A model generated the notes under the pieces. The model searched no databases. It was given only the letters and a program-made list of their open reading frames with translations, and was not told the origin of the DNA. 34,253 nucleotides of DNA from an uncultured bacterium. Its GTDB lineage: Bacteria > Bipolaricaulota > Bipolaricaulia > UBA7950 > UBA9294. Positions 17,660 to 25,839 of the stretch are shown here, one piece after another. The translations under genes and the position numbers were made by a program. Position 1 is the stretch's first letter. Every line of letters starts with the position of its first letter. The stretch is taken from contig CAJVYM010000014.1 in assembly GCA_913009415.1 (NCBI GenBank), forward strand, positions 1 to 34,253. The letters are read 5' to 3'.

Positions 17660-17968
17660 CTGAAACCCGGACTGTATGCGAAGATTTACGATATCGTGCG
17701 CCAAATCCCGCCGGGGATGGTGGCGACCTACGGACAGGTCGCCTACATCGTCGGAAGGCCGAGCTATGCCCGTCAAGTTGGATGGGCGTTGGCAGTGCTG
17801 CGTAATGCAGACGTCGATGAGCCTGTCCCCTGGCAGCGGGTGGTCAGTGCCAAAGGCGAGGCGCGCATGGGACGCGAGCAGATGGACTTGCTGGAAGGAG
17901 AAGGCATCGTCTTTGATGAGGAAATGCGCATCGATCTTAACGCCTTCGGCTGGGATGGGCTGATCTGA
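17660..17968 (+). CDS. Alkyltransferase-like protein (ATL; MGMT fold with Trp replacing the acceptor Cys)
   Basis: 'LYAKIYDIVRQIPPGMVATYGQVAYIVGRPSYARQVGWALAVLRNADVDEPVPWQRVVSAKGE'; PWQRVV in place of PCHRV. Conserved residues extend upstream of GTG 17696 to a possible CTG start at 17660. Confidence 0.88.
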   Translation: MKPGLYAKIYDIVRQIPPGMVATYGQVAYIVGRPSYARQVGWALAVLRNADVDEPVPWQRVVSAKGEARMGREQMDLLEGEGIVFDEEMRIDLNAFGWDGLI

Positions 17969-18036
17969 GAGGCCGCGATCGAGTCTTGCCAACGACCGAG
18001 TATCGGTTTAGACTGGGGTGGGAATGAGGAGGAGGA

Positions 18037-18690
18037 ATGAAGAAGGTTCTAGCTTTGTTGCTTATCGTCATGGTCGGGCTTGTCGTAACGTCCTGCTTTG
18101 GGCCGGTTGTGCGGCCAACCGTCGACTTCACGTGGTGCCCGGACGGATCGAGCGGTCTCCTGGGATACCACTTCTTCTCCCAATCGACAACGATCACTGG
18201 ACACTACATCACTACGTTTGACTGGCAGTTCGATGATGGGACGAGCATCGATGACTACTACCGCGACGTGGTCCATCGCTTTCCAAAGGCGGGAACCTAC
18301 TTCGTCACACTCGTCGCCACCGACGATCGCGGTGTCTCAGGAACCGCGTCCAAGGAGGTATACGTCCAATCGGCGGCGTTCATCCGCACGTGGAACCTCT
18401 CGCTCGGTTTCCCGGTGCAGGTGACAGGAGAGGTGGAGAACCGGTGCGATGACACTCTGCCCACGGTTACTATCAAGGCCAAGTTCTACGACGCTGACGG
18501 GTTGAGGCTCACCGATGGGACGGTGGTGATCAACGACCTGGAGCCGGGCGAGCGGGCGGCGTTCACCGTAAAGGCGCAGGAGTACTCGAGTCGCACCTTC
18601 TACGCCACGGTCGCCGTCGAATCATTCACCGTCGATTGCCCGGAGATATTTCGCCCGGTTCCCATGGTACGCGATGCGCCTGATCGCTGA
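18037..18690 (+). CDS. Lipoprotein with PKD domain and FxLYD-like C-terminal domain
   Basis: Lipobox VVTSC after a hydrophobic signal; PKD 'TFDWQFDDGTSIDDYYRDVVHRFPKAGTYFVTLVATDD'; 'QVTGEVENRCDDTLPTVTIKAKFYDADG'. Confidence 0.82.
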   Translation: MKKVLALLLIVMVGLVVTSCFGPVVRPTVDFTWCPDGSSGLLGYHFFSQSTTITGHYITTFDWQFDDGTSIDDYYRDVVHRFPKAGTYFVTLVATDDRGVSGTASKEVYVQSAAFIRTWNLSLGFPVQVTGEVENRCDDTLPTVTIKAKFYDADGLRLTDGTVVINDLEPGERAAFTVKAQEYSSRTFYATVAVESFTVDCPEIFRPVPMVRDAPDR

Positions 18691-19876
18691 TCTGCACATC
18701 CACTCCCGCTTCAGCCGCGCCACCAGCCCGCGGATGGACCTGCCTGCGCTCGCCCGCTGGGCTAAGATCAAGGGGATCGGCCTTCTCGGAACGGGTGACT
18801 TCACGCACCCCCAGTGGCTGAAGGAGCTGCGAGATGGCCTCGTCCCGGAGGGAAATGGGCTCTACCACCACGACGATGTCCGTTTCATGCTCACCACCGA
18901 GATCAGTGCGATCTGGAGCCAAGATGGAAGGGTGCGCAAGGTACATTTGCTCGTCCTCGCCCCTGCGATTGAGGCGGTGGAGCGGATCAACCGCGACCTT
19001 TCCCTAATCGGCAATCTCGCCTCCGATGGCCGACCGATCCTCGGCATCTCCGCGCAGCGCTTGGCGGAGGTGGTGTGGAATGCGGAGGAGACCGCCGAGC
19101 TGATCCCGGCACACGTGTGGACGCCGTGGTTCTCGCTCTTTGGCTCGCGTTCGGGATTCGATTCGCTCGAAGAGTGCTTCGGGCCGTACACAAAACGCAT
19201 ATTCGCCATCGAGACCGGCCTATCGAGCGATCCGCCGATGAACTGGCGCTTATCCGCTCTCGATCACCTCACGTTGATCTCCAACTCCGATGCGCACTCC
19301 CCGAGCAAACTCGGGCGCGAGGCGACGCTGTTCGATCTTCCCGATCCGAGCTACGCTGGCGTAATCGATGCCATGAAGACGCGCGATCCATCGCGATTCT
19401 TGGGGACGATCGAGTTCCATCCGCAGGAGGGGAAGTACCACTACGATGGCCATCGCAAGTGTGGAATTGTCCTCTCACCCCGCGAGGCGATAGCGCACGA
19501 CAATATTTGTCCCGTGTGCGGCAAGCCCTTGACGATCGGGGTGCTGCACCGCGTGGAGGATCTCGCTGACCGCGACGATGGCCGCGCTGCGCTTGTCCGT
19601 CCTCCTTTTCGTAGCCTTGTACCTCTGGAGGAGATCATCTCACAAGCCTTGAAAGTGGGGGTGAAGACAAAAACTGTCTCTCGCGAATATACCCACCTGA
19701 TCGAGGAATTCAGGGACGAATTCCGCATCCTCCTCGACCTTTCGCAAGAGGAAATGGAGGGCCGTGTCCCGTCGCGCATCCTGCGGGGGATCATGCGCGT
19801 AAGATCCGGCGATGTGCAGATCTCGCCCGGCTACGACGGCGTCTACGGCCAGGTACGTATCCCGCTCGACTTTTGA
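18674..19876 (+). CDS. EndoQ-like PHP-domain endonuclease
   Basis: 'MRLIADLHIHSRFSRATSPRMDLPALARWAKIKGIGLLGTGDFTHP', 'ISNSDAHSPSKLGREATLF', zinc ribbon-like 'HRKCGIVLSPREAIAHDNICPVCGKPLTIGVLHRVEDLADR'. Confidence 0.88.
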   Translation: MRLIADLHIHSRFSRATSPRMDLPALARWAKIKGIGLLGTGDFTHPQWLKELRDGLVPEGNGLYHHDDVRFMLTTEISAIWSQDGRVRKVHLLVLAPAIEAVERINRDLSLIGNLASDGRPILGISAQRLAEVVWNAEETAELIPAHVWTPWFSLFGSRSGFDSLEECFGPYTKRIFAIETGLSSDPPMNWRLSALDHLTLISNSDAHSPSKLGREATLFDLPDPSYAGVIDAMKTRDPSRFLGTIEFHPQEGKYHYDGHRKCGIVLSPREAIAHDNICPVCGKPLTIGVLHRVEDLADRDDGRAALVRPPFRSLVPLEEIISQALKVGVKTKTVSREYTHLIEEFRDEFRILLDLSQEEMEGRVPSRILRGIMRVRSGDVQISPGYDGVYGQVRIPLDF

Positions 19877-19917
19877 TCAGTGGTCGAGCGGCCTGCACAG
19901 TAGCAGACAAGCGAGAA

Positions 19918-20003
19918 TTCACCACGAAGGACGCGAAGATTACGAAGGAGTTAAAAGCGAACAGCTTGATCCATCTTTTTATCTTCGCGTTCTTCGTGGT
20001 GAA
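19918..20003. repeat. Long inverted repeat of the 'CACCACGAAGGAC' dispersed family
   Basis: Arms 19918-19940 TTCACCACGAAGGACGCGAAGAT and 19981-20003 ATCTTCGCGTTCTTCGTGGTGAA: 22 of 23 complementary. Confidence 0.9.
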
Positions 20004-20036
20004 ACAGTCTCTTGCTTCTTTGGAAACATCGGCAAG

Positions 20037-20411
20037 CTAGGCGATACGAAGGATCTCCTTTGTTCGTTCCACCTGATCGACGGTCAGGATGACCTGATTC
20101 TTCTCCACGGCTGCGTACACAGAGAGGACATTGATCTTCTCTCTGCTCATGCGTCCTAGCAGTGTTGCCAGTTCGCCCGGTCGATTGGTGAGATCAAGGA
20201 CTAGCGCCTCATTCTCTTCGTAGTCAACTCCAGCATCGCGCAGGACCTTGCGCGCCTTCCCGGGGTTGTCCGTCACAAGACAGACTACCCCTTCTTCCAG
20301 CACGGTCGCCCCGGCGATCCCTTCGATGTTGACGTGTTCCTTTCCCAGAGCCTCGGCGATCTCTACCAGGCTCCCTGGGCAGTTCCCAATGGTGAACGAG
20401 AACTCCTTCAT
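20037..20411 (-). CDS. Tandem ACT-domain regulatory protein
   Basis: 'MKEFSFTIGNCPGSLVEIAEALGKEHVNIEGIAG..' and 'LVLDLTNRPGELATLLGRMSREKINVLSVYAA'; ATG 20411 with SD GGAGGTGATT. Confidence 0.88.
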   Translation of the reverse strand: MKEFSFTIGNCPGSLVEIAEALGKEHVNIEGIAGATVLEEGVVCLVTDNPGKARKVLRDAGVDYEENEALVLDLTNRPGELATLLGRMSREKINVLSVYAAVEKNQVILTVDQVERTKEILRIA

Positions 20412-20747
20412 GATAATCACCTCCACCAATATCATAGCGCGGCGTGTGCTTCGCGAGCAAGTGGTTGTGTTGTGCCCCACATACAGCTTCTGGCTCAAGT
20501 GGATTCAAGGACCTGCCCCAGGCCAAACCATGCGCGATCTCTTGCTTATCCAGAGCGTCTTACATCTTTTATGCTACCTCTTCAAGGAGGGAACATGTAG
20601 GAGGTTGCCCTGTTGAGTTGTTTTGTTGGTGTGCAACAGCAGCCAATATCACTTTCCTGCCCAGGAAAATCCTCGCCGTCCTGGAAGACGGAGGCCTGAT
20701 CCCGATGCGAGAGGAGAGCTGGAAAAAGGATGAATGCCTTGGTGCCC

Positions 20748-20776
20748 TTGACAATCTCTGTGTGCCGTGCTAGCCT
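20748..20776 (+). promoter_or_regulatory. Candidate sigma-70 promoter for the HicB-like gene
   Basis: TTGACA (20748-20753), 17-nt spacer, TAGCCT (20771-20776). Confidence 0.5.
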
Positions 20777-20797
20777 CAAACAAGAGAGTAATTGTCG

Positions 20798-21028
20798 ATG
20801 TTCCCTAAAGTTCTGATGAGTGGGCTAACATATAGGTTGACAGCAACGATCTGGAAAGAGCCGGAAGGGTATGTTGCCAGGTGTTCCGGACGCGGAGTAG
20901 CAAGCGCAGGCGATTCTCCTTCTGATGCGCTTGCAGACCTGAAGGAAGCGACTGAGCTCTACGTGGAGAATATTATATCAATAGACAATCTAATTACGAT
21001 CAAACCGTTTTTCCAGGTCTTCTCTTGA
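20798..21028 (+). CDS. HicB-like antitoxin-family protein, no adjacent HicA
   Basis: 'LTYRLTATIWKEPEGYVARCSGRGVASAGDSPSDALADLKEATELYVEN' matches the HicB partial RNase H-fold pattern. Confidence 0.78.
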   Translation: MFPKVLMSGLTYRLTATIWKEPEGYVARCSGRGVASAGDSPSDALADLKEATELYVENIISIDNLITIKPFFQVFS

Positions 21029-21053
21029 CAGTAGAGGAATGGAGTCGTAGAAT
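21025..21053 (+). promoter_or_regulatory. Sigma-70-type promoter upstream of the HD-GYP gene
   Basis: TTGACA (21025-21030), 17-nt spacer, TAGAAT (21048-21053), overlapping the HicB-like stop codon. Confidence 0.7.
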
Positions 21054-21146
21054 GTGTAAGGTTGGGAGGATGATTACCCGGTGAGAGGGAGATTTTGTGT
21101 AGAATAAGAAGTTCGGCTCTCAAAATTACTCTGATAATTGAAACGT

Positions 21147-22418
21147 ATGAAAAAAAATATTAATAAAATAATTTTTAGAAATCTAATTTTAGGCGGGATA
21201 ACGATTTCTATCCTCATTGGTATTCTAATATATCTACTTGAACATAAGCGTATTTATGATGATGTAGGAAAATTAGTTTTTCGAGAAACAATAAAATGCA
21301 CTGAACATTATAGTGACTATTACGCTAATCCCTCTAATTCATCACTATCAAATCTAAGGAAAGTTATACAAAATAGCCTTGATCATGATTTGTTTATCAT
21401 AATTGAAATCTATGATGATAAATTGAACAGAATAATTATCGAAAGCATAAAAGATAGTAACGAATTAGTAGATGAACTAGACAGTAAGTTTTCCAGTTTT
21501 ATTATGTCAGGAGAAATTGCTTATAAGAGAACTTATGTAAATGGCCAATTGTATATCAAAGTGATGTTACCTATCCGAGACAACAATAAAGGTAAAATTA
21601 TTGGTCATTTTGAAGGAATATACCATGTAAGAAATGACAAAATGGTTGAGATTAGAAATCAAATCATTTTGTCAGTATTGCTATCTGTATTTATTGTTAT
21701 TCTCACTACTGTTTTACTGTATCCAATTATTCTTCAATTAAATAAGAAACTTGCTATACGCTCTTATGAGTTACTAGAAGCAAATATTGATACTATCAAG
21801 TCACTTGGCAGTGCGATAGCCAAAAGGGATAGTGGTACAAATGCACATAACTATCGTGTTACAATTTACTCTGTTAAGCTTGCAGAAAAAATAGGATTAG
21901 CTAAACCCGATATCCAGGCATTGATAAAAGGTGCCTTCCTCCATGATATTGGGAAAATAGGCATCAGTGACACTATTCTTCTAAAGCCAGGCAAACTTAC
22001 TAATGATGAATTTGAAACAATGAAGCAACATGTTGTTTTAGGTGTGGAGATAATCGAATATAACAAATGGTTGAAAGATGCTATAGATGTTGTACTTTAT
22101 CATCATGAAAAATTTGATGGAAGTGGTTACGTAGAGAAATTCAAAGGTATAAACATACCTGTAAATGCAAGAATATTTGCAATATCTGATGTTTTTGATG
22201 CCCTAACTTCTAGCCGTCCATATAAAGAAGCTTTTTCTTTTGATAAGTCGATGGAAATTTTAAAAATGGGCGATGGATCACACTTTGACCCTGAATTTAT
22301 AGCAAAGTTTAAGCAAATAGCGAAAGAAATTTATGGGGAAATTAGCGGTCTTGAAAACGAACAGGTCTTAAGTAAGCATTTGGATGCACTACTAAGCAAA
22401 TATTTTGATATTAACTAA
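21147..22418 (+). CDS. Membrane-anchored HD-GYP domain protein (putative cyclic-di-GMP phosphodiesterase), low GC
   Basis: Two TM segments flanking an extracytoplasmic region; 'FLHDIGKIGISDTILLKPGKLTNDEFETMKQHVVLGVEII', 'VLYHHEKFDGSGYVEKFKGINIPVNARIFAISDVFDALTSSRPYKEAFSFDKSMEIL'. Confidence 0.92.
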   Translation: MKKNINKIIFRNLILGGITISILIGILIYLLEHKRIYDDVGKLVFRETIKCTEHYSDYYANPSNSSLSNLRKVIQNSLDHDLFIIIEIYDDKLNRIIIESIKDSNELVDELDSKFSSFIMSGEIAYKRTYVNGQLYIKVMLPIRDNNKGKIIGHFEGIYHVRNDKMVEIRNQIILSVLLSVFIVILTTVLLYPIILQLNKKLAIRSYELLEANIDTIKSLGSAIAKRDSGTNAHNYRVTIYSVKLAEKIGLAKPDIQALIKGAFLHDIGKIGISDTILLKPGKLTNDEFETMKQHVVLGVEIIEYNKWLKDAIDVVLYHHEKFDGSGYVEKFKGINIPVNARIFAISDVFDALTSSRPYKEAFSFDKSMEILKMGDGSHFDPEFIAKFKQIAKEIYGEISGLENEQVLSKHLDALLSKYFDIN

Positions 22419-22433
22419 CTAATAGGCAGGCAG

Positions 22434-22511
22434 GTTGAACTCAAATTAGCTGAACAAATCACTGCACTGGATTTTTACTCCGCTACGCTCCGTAAAAACC
22501 AGTGAGTTCAA
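22434..22511. repeat. Nested imperfect hairpin downstream of the HD-GYP gene
   Basis: Inner arms CACTGG(a)TTTTTAC 22465-22478 / GTAAAAACCAGTG 22492-22504; outer arms TTGAACTCA / TGAGTTCAA. Confidence 0.8.
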
Positions 22512-23006
22512 TCGTTCACGATTCTAGTGGATCGCATGGCAAATGAGTGGGGCCTGCTTGCTGCGGCGATACACGGCACCTTTTCAGGCTCTTCCCTCTA
22601 CTTTGGGCCGGGGATGGATCTCGTTCACGGCTGGATTCAACCCTATTCCTGACAACTTTGCGTCTTGCAGCCGCTTCTCCATCTCGCGCTGTCCTGATTC
22701 CTGATCGGTAGCTCCTTGTGTATTGAACGTCCGCACCGATCAGGCCTTCGACGGGGATTCGGTTCGGCTCGTGCGAAGATCGTTTCCTGTTGGTGTTTGG
22801 ATGCCTGCGAAATAGCATTCAATGGATAGGGATCCCTGTCAAGCAGCAAGCTACGTTCTCATCCGACAGAGCACCTGAGGTGGATGTCAGTTTTTTCTCT
22901 GTGAGTAGAAGGACATCTTCAGCACCCATCAATTGATTCCTCGCTGTTGCACAGAGGGTACGCCACGGCGATACTTCATTGACCTGGGAATCTGGGAGGC
23001 ACCCCT

Positions 23007-23998
23007 GTGGAACTTAGACCGATCGATCTGCCGCGCGATCTGACGACTTTGGGCGAGATGATTTTCGACACGTTTCAGTATCTGGAGAATCCGCAGTGGA
23101 GCGTGCAAACCGACGAGAAGGAAGAGATCTCTCACATGCTCAAGAGTTTTCGCCGGATCTGGCCCCTTATGCGGGTTGCGCAGATTCTCGCTCCATCGCT
23201 GCGCGACATGTTCCGAGGCTACGTCGCCCTAGAAGACGGTAGGATCGTGGGCGTGACGATCGTTCAGCGCATGGGACGACGCACGCATGGGTTGTGGGAA
23301 CGGTCGGTGTTCTTCCTGGGTACAGGCGGCGAGGAATCGCACGCGCCGCGATCGAAAAGTCGCTCGCCCTGTTGCGGGAGCACGGGGCGGAGAGGACCTG
23401 TCTTGGCGTGATCAACGGCAATACGCCCGCGCAACGGCTCTATGAGAGCCTCGGGTTTGAGGTCTATGATGCCATGACAGACTACTCGCTGAGCGACCCA
23501 ACACTACCGTCCGTACCACGTCTCCCCGCGGGGTTTACCATTTCCCGCCTCGCGCGCTCGGATTTGGAAGACCAGAATGGCCCTAGAAAAGCAAATCGTG
23601 CCTGAGGAGGCCCGTACTTATGAGCCGATCGAGAAGGGGCGGTTTCACCATCCACTGGTTCTTCGGCTGCTCGTTCCGATCATGAATCTCCTTCAACGTA
23701 AGGAAGAGGAGGAGTATGTCGTACGCCAGGATAGCGATGATCAGGTGATCGTTCGCTGCAAGTATTCCGCATCGCTGCGAGGAAAGGGCGTGAACGGAAT
23801 CTCCGTTCGGCTTGACCCCGCATACCCTGAGCTTGCTGAGCCTATCGTCAGGCTGATGCTGCACAAGGTGGTATAAGAGTCCGGTGCTGCGAGTAGAGAT
23901 CGCTGTACCGCGCTGGATGCCCGCAGTCGTCGAGGCGGCTGAGTCACTCGGGTTCGAGAAGCGGGTGGAGTACCTGAAGATGGGATTGGTGTTGTAAT
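23007..23998 (+). pseudogene. GNAT-family acetyltransferase, disrupted by about three frameshifts
   Basis: Consecutive coding fragments in changing frames: 'MELRPIDLPRDLTTLGEMIFDTFQYLENPQ..' then 'VVGTVGVLPGYRRRGIARAAIEKSLALLREHGAERTCLGVINGNTPAQRLYESLGFEVYD' then 'MALEKQIVPEEARTYEPIEKGRF..' then 'LRVEIAVPRWMPAVVEAAESLGFEKRVEYLKMGLVL*'. Confidence 0.8.
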
Positions 23999-24212
23999 CC
24001 GCAGAACTCACTAATGATCCGCCAATGGATCCATACGCATTCTGAAGGACTTCTTTCCCTGCGGGTTGGAACTGCTCGCTATTCCATTGCTGCGATTTGG
24101 AGTTACCAACGCACTCCGGAAAGCCGTCTCCAGAGGTAGAACCACGTTGAGCGATGAGTAAGCGGCATTCCGTTAGTTTGAGGCGTTCGCCATTCCATCG
24201 GCTGCTGTAACT

Positions 24213-24231
24213 CTGTCAATATACTAGACAG
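24213..24231 (+). promoter_or_regulatory. Candidate operator dyad overlapping a TATACT -10 element upstream of ldh
   Basis: CTGTC-AATATACTA-GACAG inverted repeat, TATACT at 24220-24225; -35 not convincing. Confidence 0.4.
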
Positions 24232-24350
24232 GTGTGGCCATTCGCCCCGAATCTGAATTGCCCGGGAGGAAAAGTTGCGAAGAGATCGCAGGTTTAGTAC
24301 ATTCCATTAGTGAGGACATGGCCGTGCGAATGTCAAGGGGGGAGATGATA

Positions 24351-25310
24351 ATGCCAAAGGCCTCTTGGAAAAGACGAAAGGTGACGGTTGTCGGTGCCGG
24401 TGCTGTTGGCTCTACCTTCTGCTACACGCTTGCTCAGAGCGGCCTTGCCGAAGAGATCGCTCTGATTGACCAAAACAGCGATCTTGTCCGTGGGCAAGTG
24501 CTCGATTTGAACCATGGGCAGTTGTTCTTCCCCTCCGTCGACATTCATGTTGGTGACAAGAGCGACTACCGCGATACGCAGCTTATTGTGCTCACCGCGG
24601 GATCGAAGCAACGGCCAGGGGAGACACGGCTTGATCTCTTGCAGAGGAACGCGTCCATCATTGAAAGCATCGCATCCGACGTTGCCAATGCCGGCTCACA
24701 TGGCGTTCTGCTTGTAGTCAGTAACCCGGTAGATGTGTTGACGTATGTTGCCCTCAAGACAACCGGATGGCCGCGTGGGCGGGTGATCGGCTCCGGAACA
24801 GTTCTCGACAGTGCGCGCTTCCGTTATCTCCTCAGCAGGCACTGCCAAGTTGATACGCAAAACGTGCACGGCTACATCCTGGGAGAGCACGGAGACAGCG
24901 AATTTGCGGCCTGGTCGATGACTCGTATTGGCGGTATGGACATCGATTCATACTGCTCCATCTGCGGCTTTTGTGATGATTGCGTAGGCATGCGGAATCA
25001 GATCGAGCAGGAAGTGAGAGAGTCTGCATATCACATCATCAACTACAAGGGCTCGACGTGCTTTGCCATCGGCTTGGCTCTGGTGCGGATTACTGCGGCC
25101 ATTTTGCGTGGCCAGAAGAGCGTCCTCAGCGTATCTACCCTGCTACAGGATGAATTTGGCCTGAGCGACGTTTGCCTGAGTGTGCCTTGCATAGTGAGCG
25201 AGAACGGCGTGGAACGAATCGTTGCTGGGCATCTACAGCCGGAAGAAGATGAGTCTCTCTCACGGTCCGCGGCGTTGTTGCGACAGGCAAACAAGAGTCT
25301 TGAGCGGTAA
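24351..25310 (+). CDS. ldh: L-lactate dehydrogenase (LDH/MDH superfamily)
   Basis: 'VTVVGAGAVGSTFCYTLAQSGLAEEIALID', 'TAGSKQRPGETRLDLLQRN' (Gln at the LDH-type specificity position), 'SNPVDVLTYVALKTTGWPRGRVIGSGTVLDSARFR', 'GEHGDSEFAAWS'; ATG 24351 with SD-like ggggggagatgat. Confidence 0.92.
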   Translation: MPKASWKRRKVTVVGAGAVGSTFCYTLAQSGLAEEIALIDQNSDLVRGQVLDLNHGQLFFPSVDIHVGDKSDYRDTQLIVLTAGSKQRPGETRLDLLQRNASIIESIASDVANAGSHGVLLVVSNPVDVLTYVALKTTGWPRGRVIGSGTVLDSARFRYLLSRHCQVDTQNVHGYILGEHGDSEFAAWSMTRIGGMDIDSYCSICGFCDDCVGMRNQIEQEVRESAYHIINYKGSTCFAIGLALVRITAAILRGQKSVLSVSTLLQDEFGLSDVCLSVPCIVSENGVERIVAGHLQPEEDESLSRSAALLRQANKSLER

Positions 25311-25839
25311 GAGAGCCCGTTGCACTATATCGACGTAGAGATCCGGCCGAACCGCGGGATCGTGGTGTGGTCTTGTAATCGACCAACGCCATCCATTCAT
25401 CACATCACATTTCTTGGCCGTAGAGAGTTGCCAGAGCATACCGCCCTTTATCAGCACGGAAGTCCCCCACGATCTTCGAAGACCACTTTCTGACCCCACA
25501 CGTACGGAGAGAGTTAGGAAGGAGTGAATGTTGCATTGGAAGGCGTGATGCTAAAGCCTTCACACAGAGGCGAGTTCATCGGGTCTGTCTTGTGGCACAC
25601 AGGCAGCTTCATCAAGCAAGCATTCTACTTGATGGGGTCTACCTATCACTGTGCCGAATCTAATGGTAGATCCTCTTGTGCGGAGCGTAGGCCACAGATC
25701 CAGGTAGAACATCTGCTGTTGAACATGTTGGCGATGGCGATATTATGTAGGGTCCTTGCTACCGCGGCATCGCTGTTGGCAACAAGCACAATAGTGTTTC
25801 TTATGTAGGAATACATAAAAGCGTATAAAGGAGCGAGAG

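Noticed and set aside
25748-25785. T-box-like 'CCTTGCTACCGCGG' upstream of amt
   Set aside because: Only the ACCGCGG part matches; no specifier stem or terminator, and amt is not an expected T-box target
25524-25808. 94-aa ORF upstream of amt
   Set aside because: No recognisable domain or conserved pattern; insufficient support for a gene
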